A stretch of DNA of 64,000 nucleotides from Culex pipiens pallens (Eukaryota > Arthropoda > Insecta > Diptera > Culicidae). Each line of letters begins with the position of its first letter. The first letter of the stretch is position 1. Of the stretch, positions 61,964 through 64,000 are shown piece by piece. The stretch lies in NCBI RefSeq assembly GCF_016801865.2, contig NC_068937.1, forward strand, positions 12,519,605 to 12,583,604, read 5' to 3'. Position numbers and translations under genes: made by a program. The notes beneath the pieces were generated by a model. It made no database searches, was not told the DNA's origin, and worked only from the letters and a program-made list of their open reading frames with translations.

Positions 61964-62301
61964 ATTGGGTACTAAAGCCCTATGTAAATTTTTATGTAAA
62001 ACGGTAAAAACACGATCAAAACCCATTTCTGATCACTTTTTTATTTTAATGCAAAAAAAAATTGACAAGACAACATTTTTTCGATGGATCAACTATAGTC
62101 AACTATATGGTCCCCTTGGAACGAGCTGTCAAGTAGGAACTTTTCTGTCAAGAAGAACCGCGAGGTTAATTTTTCAAAATTGATTCAAAAATCCATTTTA
62201 AACTCTTTGTGGTCGTACAAAGGGTCATTGTACTCAGAAAAATAAGCTTTATCGTTGTGAACAATAATACCAAAAATTTAAGCTTAATTTTAGGACCCAA
62301 T
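61964..62301. mobile_element. 338-bp MITE, copy 2 (inverted)
   Basis: The ends are ATTGGGTACTAAAGCC and, from the other strand, AATTGGGTCCTAAAAT. It is the same element as 51,321-51,651 in opposite orientation. The pair therefore flanks the block that holds TVP23, tRNA-Ile and Pcmt. Confidence 0.8.
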
Positions 62302-62736
62302 TAAAGTATTTCGACGGCAACATTTCAATAAGCATCATGTACAATCCGTGTATTTTGAGAAAAACGCATTTGAATGTTTAGCATCATTTTACAATTCCCA
62401 TTTTAATATGAAAGCAAAAGAAGATGTTCTAATGATAACAAACGATGAAAAACGATGCTTTCATTGATACTTGATCATCCATATTCAATAAAACATTATT
62501 TTCGTCATTATATTTAAGAAAAACAAACATAACTTCTTTTGGAATCACCACCGTCTATATCACCCTGCTGTTATGATTCGTTTTTCTTCGCCGAATGTAC
62601 ATGGCGAAGCCTTTTATTTGACATGTTGACAGGACTTTATAAACAGGCACTGCTGATGCCAGAGATTTTGTTTATGTTACTCATTTTTGGTGGAGAGGTA
62701 GCTTATTGGGAGTACTTTCAGAATATGCAATAACCC
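62302..62736. other. Intergenic, nothing recognised
   Basis: Mixed-composition sequence with a 64-codon frame at 62,539-62,733 that resembles no family I know. Confidence 0.35.
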
Positions 62737-62974
62737 CACGCAGAAAAATGTTTTGTAGAATCAGCCTGTGCGAGGTTTGAATCAACAAAATTTTTGTTGA
62801 ATATAATCAACGCCGATTTTGCGTTGAAACAAACCTTGATTTTCTTAATTCCACAAAAGACTTTTGTTGTTTTGAAAAAGCTGCTTTGACGTTTAGCGTT
62901 GATTCAACAAAAATCATGATTTTCAAATCAACAAAACGTTTTGTTGATTCAAATATGCCTTATTTTTCTGCGTG
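62737..62974. mobile_element. 238-bp MITE with CACGCAGAAAAAT ends
   Basis: The inverted ends are CACGCAGAAAAATG and, from the other strand, CACGCAGAAAAATA. Internally there are several AATCAACAAAA/TTTTGTTGATT inverted motifs and a GCGTTGA pair. Short, AT-rich and non-coding. Confidence 0.75.
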
Positions 62975-64000
62975 CCAGAAAGTGTCAAAATGTACATGAT
63001 GCCTTTTGAAATGTTGCCGTCGATTTATCTACTTTTAGATTATTACTTTTTTACATTTAGTATTACAAACAGGATTTTTGAAAACTCGAGCTCGACGGAG
63101 ATTTATTTATATTTTTTAAATTTTGGGTCAAATCATAGACCTGGAACGGGGCTTTATAGAAATTTATGAAATAAAAAAAAAATGTCAGAAATATATCTAA
63201 AATAAACTTAAAAAAATTGGCGAGTTAAAAATTTTACGCTTAAAATTTTAGAAACATCAAAATAAAAAAAATGAATTTAGGCCATTGCAAATATTATTCC
63301 AAGATCATGTCCCATGCCTCTGGCTTAAGTCGAGAGGGGACATAAACTCGGACATAAAATAAAATAAACATCAAATTTGAAAAATACTTGCAACGGCACT
63401 AACAAAATTTAAATAGTTTTTTCTATAAAATAAAAAAAAAATTTAAAAAATTAAATTTAAAAATTTTCTATGACATGAAATTGAAAAAAAAAATGTTTTA
63501 AAAATCTTCAAAATTCTCTTTTGTGAATTTCATGATTTTTTAAATTTTAATAATTTTTTTAAAAGAAATTCTACTAACAGTGTACTTTTAAAAAATAAAA
63601 TATTCAAAAATAAGAATTAAAAACATTCAAAATAACCAAAAATTTTAAAAATGGCAAAACTTTTTTATAAAAACAATAAAAACAACGGGAAACCGTATAA
63701 AATTTCTGAAATTTGAAAAATGTTAGAAATATACTAAAAAATTATTTTAGAATCATCAGAATTTAAAAAAAATGAATTTAGGCCATTGCAAATATTATTC
63801 AAAAATCATGTCCCATGCCTCTGGCTTAAATCGAGAGGGGACATAAAATAAAATAAACATTAAATTTGAAAAATATTTGCAACGGCTTTAACAAAATTTA
63901 AAAAAGTTATTTCTCCAAATTAAAAAATAATCTGAGTTTTCAAAAAACAAAGATTTATAAATTTGAAAAAATTCTCTACAATTTAAAAGTTTTTAAAATC
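62975..64000. repeat. AT-rich tail with a duplicated repeat unit
   Basis: Two copies about 495 bp apart (63,281-63,410 and 63,776-63,893) share AGGCCATTGCAAATATTATT, ATCATGTCCCATGCCTCTGG, TCGAGAGGGGACATAAA and end GCAACGGC. The inverted ends GGCCATTGCAAATATT/AATATTTGCAACGGC suggest a small MITE. Similarity also extends to the left of each copy (AAAAAAATGAATTTAGG), so the second copy may come from a tandem duplication. No genes. Confidence 0.65.

Overview
The window looks like nuclear DNA from a culicine mosquito, probably Culex or a close relative. I base this on three insect-type protein genes with short GT-AG introns, a tRNA-Ile(UAU) gene with an intron, strongly AT-rich non-coding DNA, and a very dense load of short non-autonomous transposons, palindromic foldback elements, tRNA-derived SINE-like units and microsatellites. 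The genus is an inference; no search could be run.

Layout. Most of the window (1 to about 48,200) belongs to one plus-strand gene, a ZNRF1/ZNRF2-type RING E3 ubiquitin ligase. One internal coding exon lies at 1372-1524 and the last three coding exons lie at 43,623-44,099. They are separated by an intron of about 42 kb that is packed with transposons. A long A-rich 3' UTR appears to follow. The 5' exons are outside the window. An AAATTCTT octamer satellite occurs in the intron at 1-415 and again just beyond the gene at 49,288-50,515, where it grades into a 9-bp repeat. Next come TVP23, a Golgi membrane protein gene in four exons (51,956-52,798, plus strand), and tRNA-Ile(UAU) with an intron (53,165-53,261, minus strand). 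About 7 kb of transposon-rich DNA follows, then the protein-L-isoaspartate methyltransferase gene Pcmt in three exons (60,658-61,473, minus strand), and more small elements to the end.

Where possible I delimited mobile elements by their terminal repeats and target-site duplications. There are three hAT-like elements with 8-bp duplications. Two related retroposed elements of about 1.3 kb have 20-22-bp duplications and share a 3' part but not a 5' part. Two large foldback families have at least two copies each, in places with a second element nested inside. Several MITEs are also present.

The genes do not form a shared pathway; they are independent housekeeping-type genes. The least expected gene-level signal is at Pcmt. 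In the reading frame of the canonical protein, the DNA stays open and GC-rich for 32 codons past the UGA stop and encodes a hydrophobic, tail-anchor-like segment. The frame is also open upstream of the canonical start and encodes a hydrophobic stretch there. This suggests possible membrane or secretory isoforms made by readthrough or alternative splicing.
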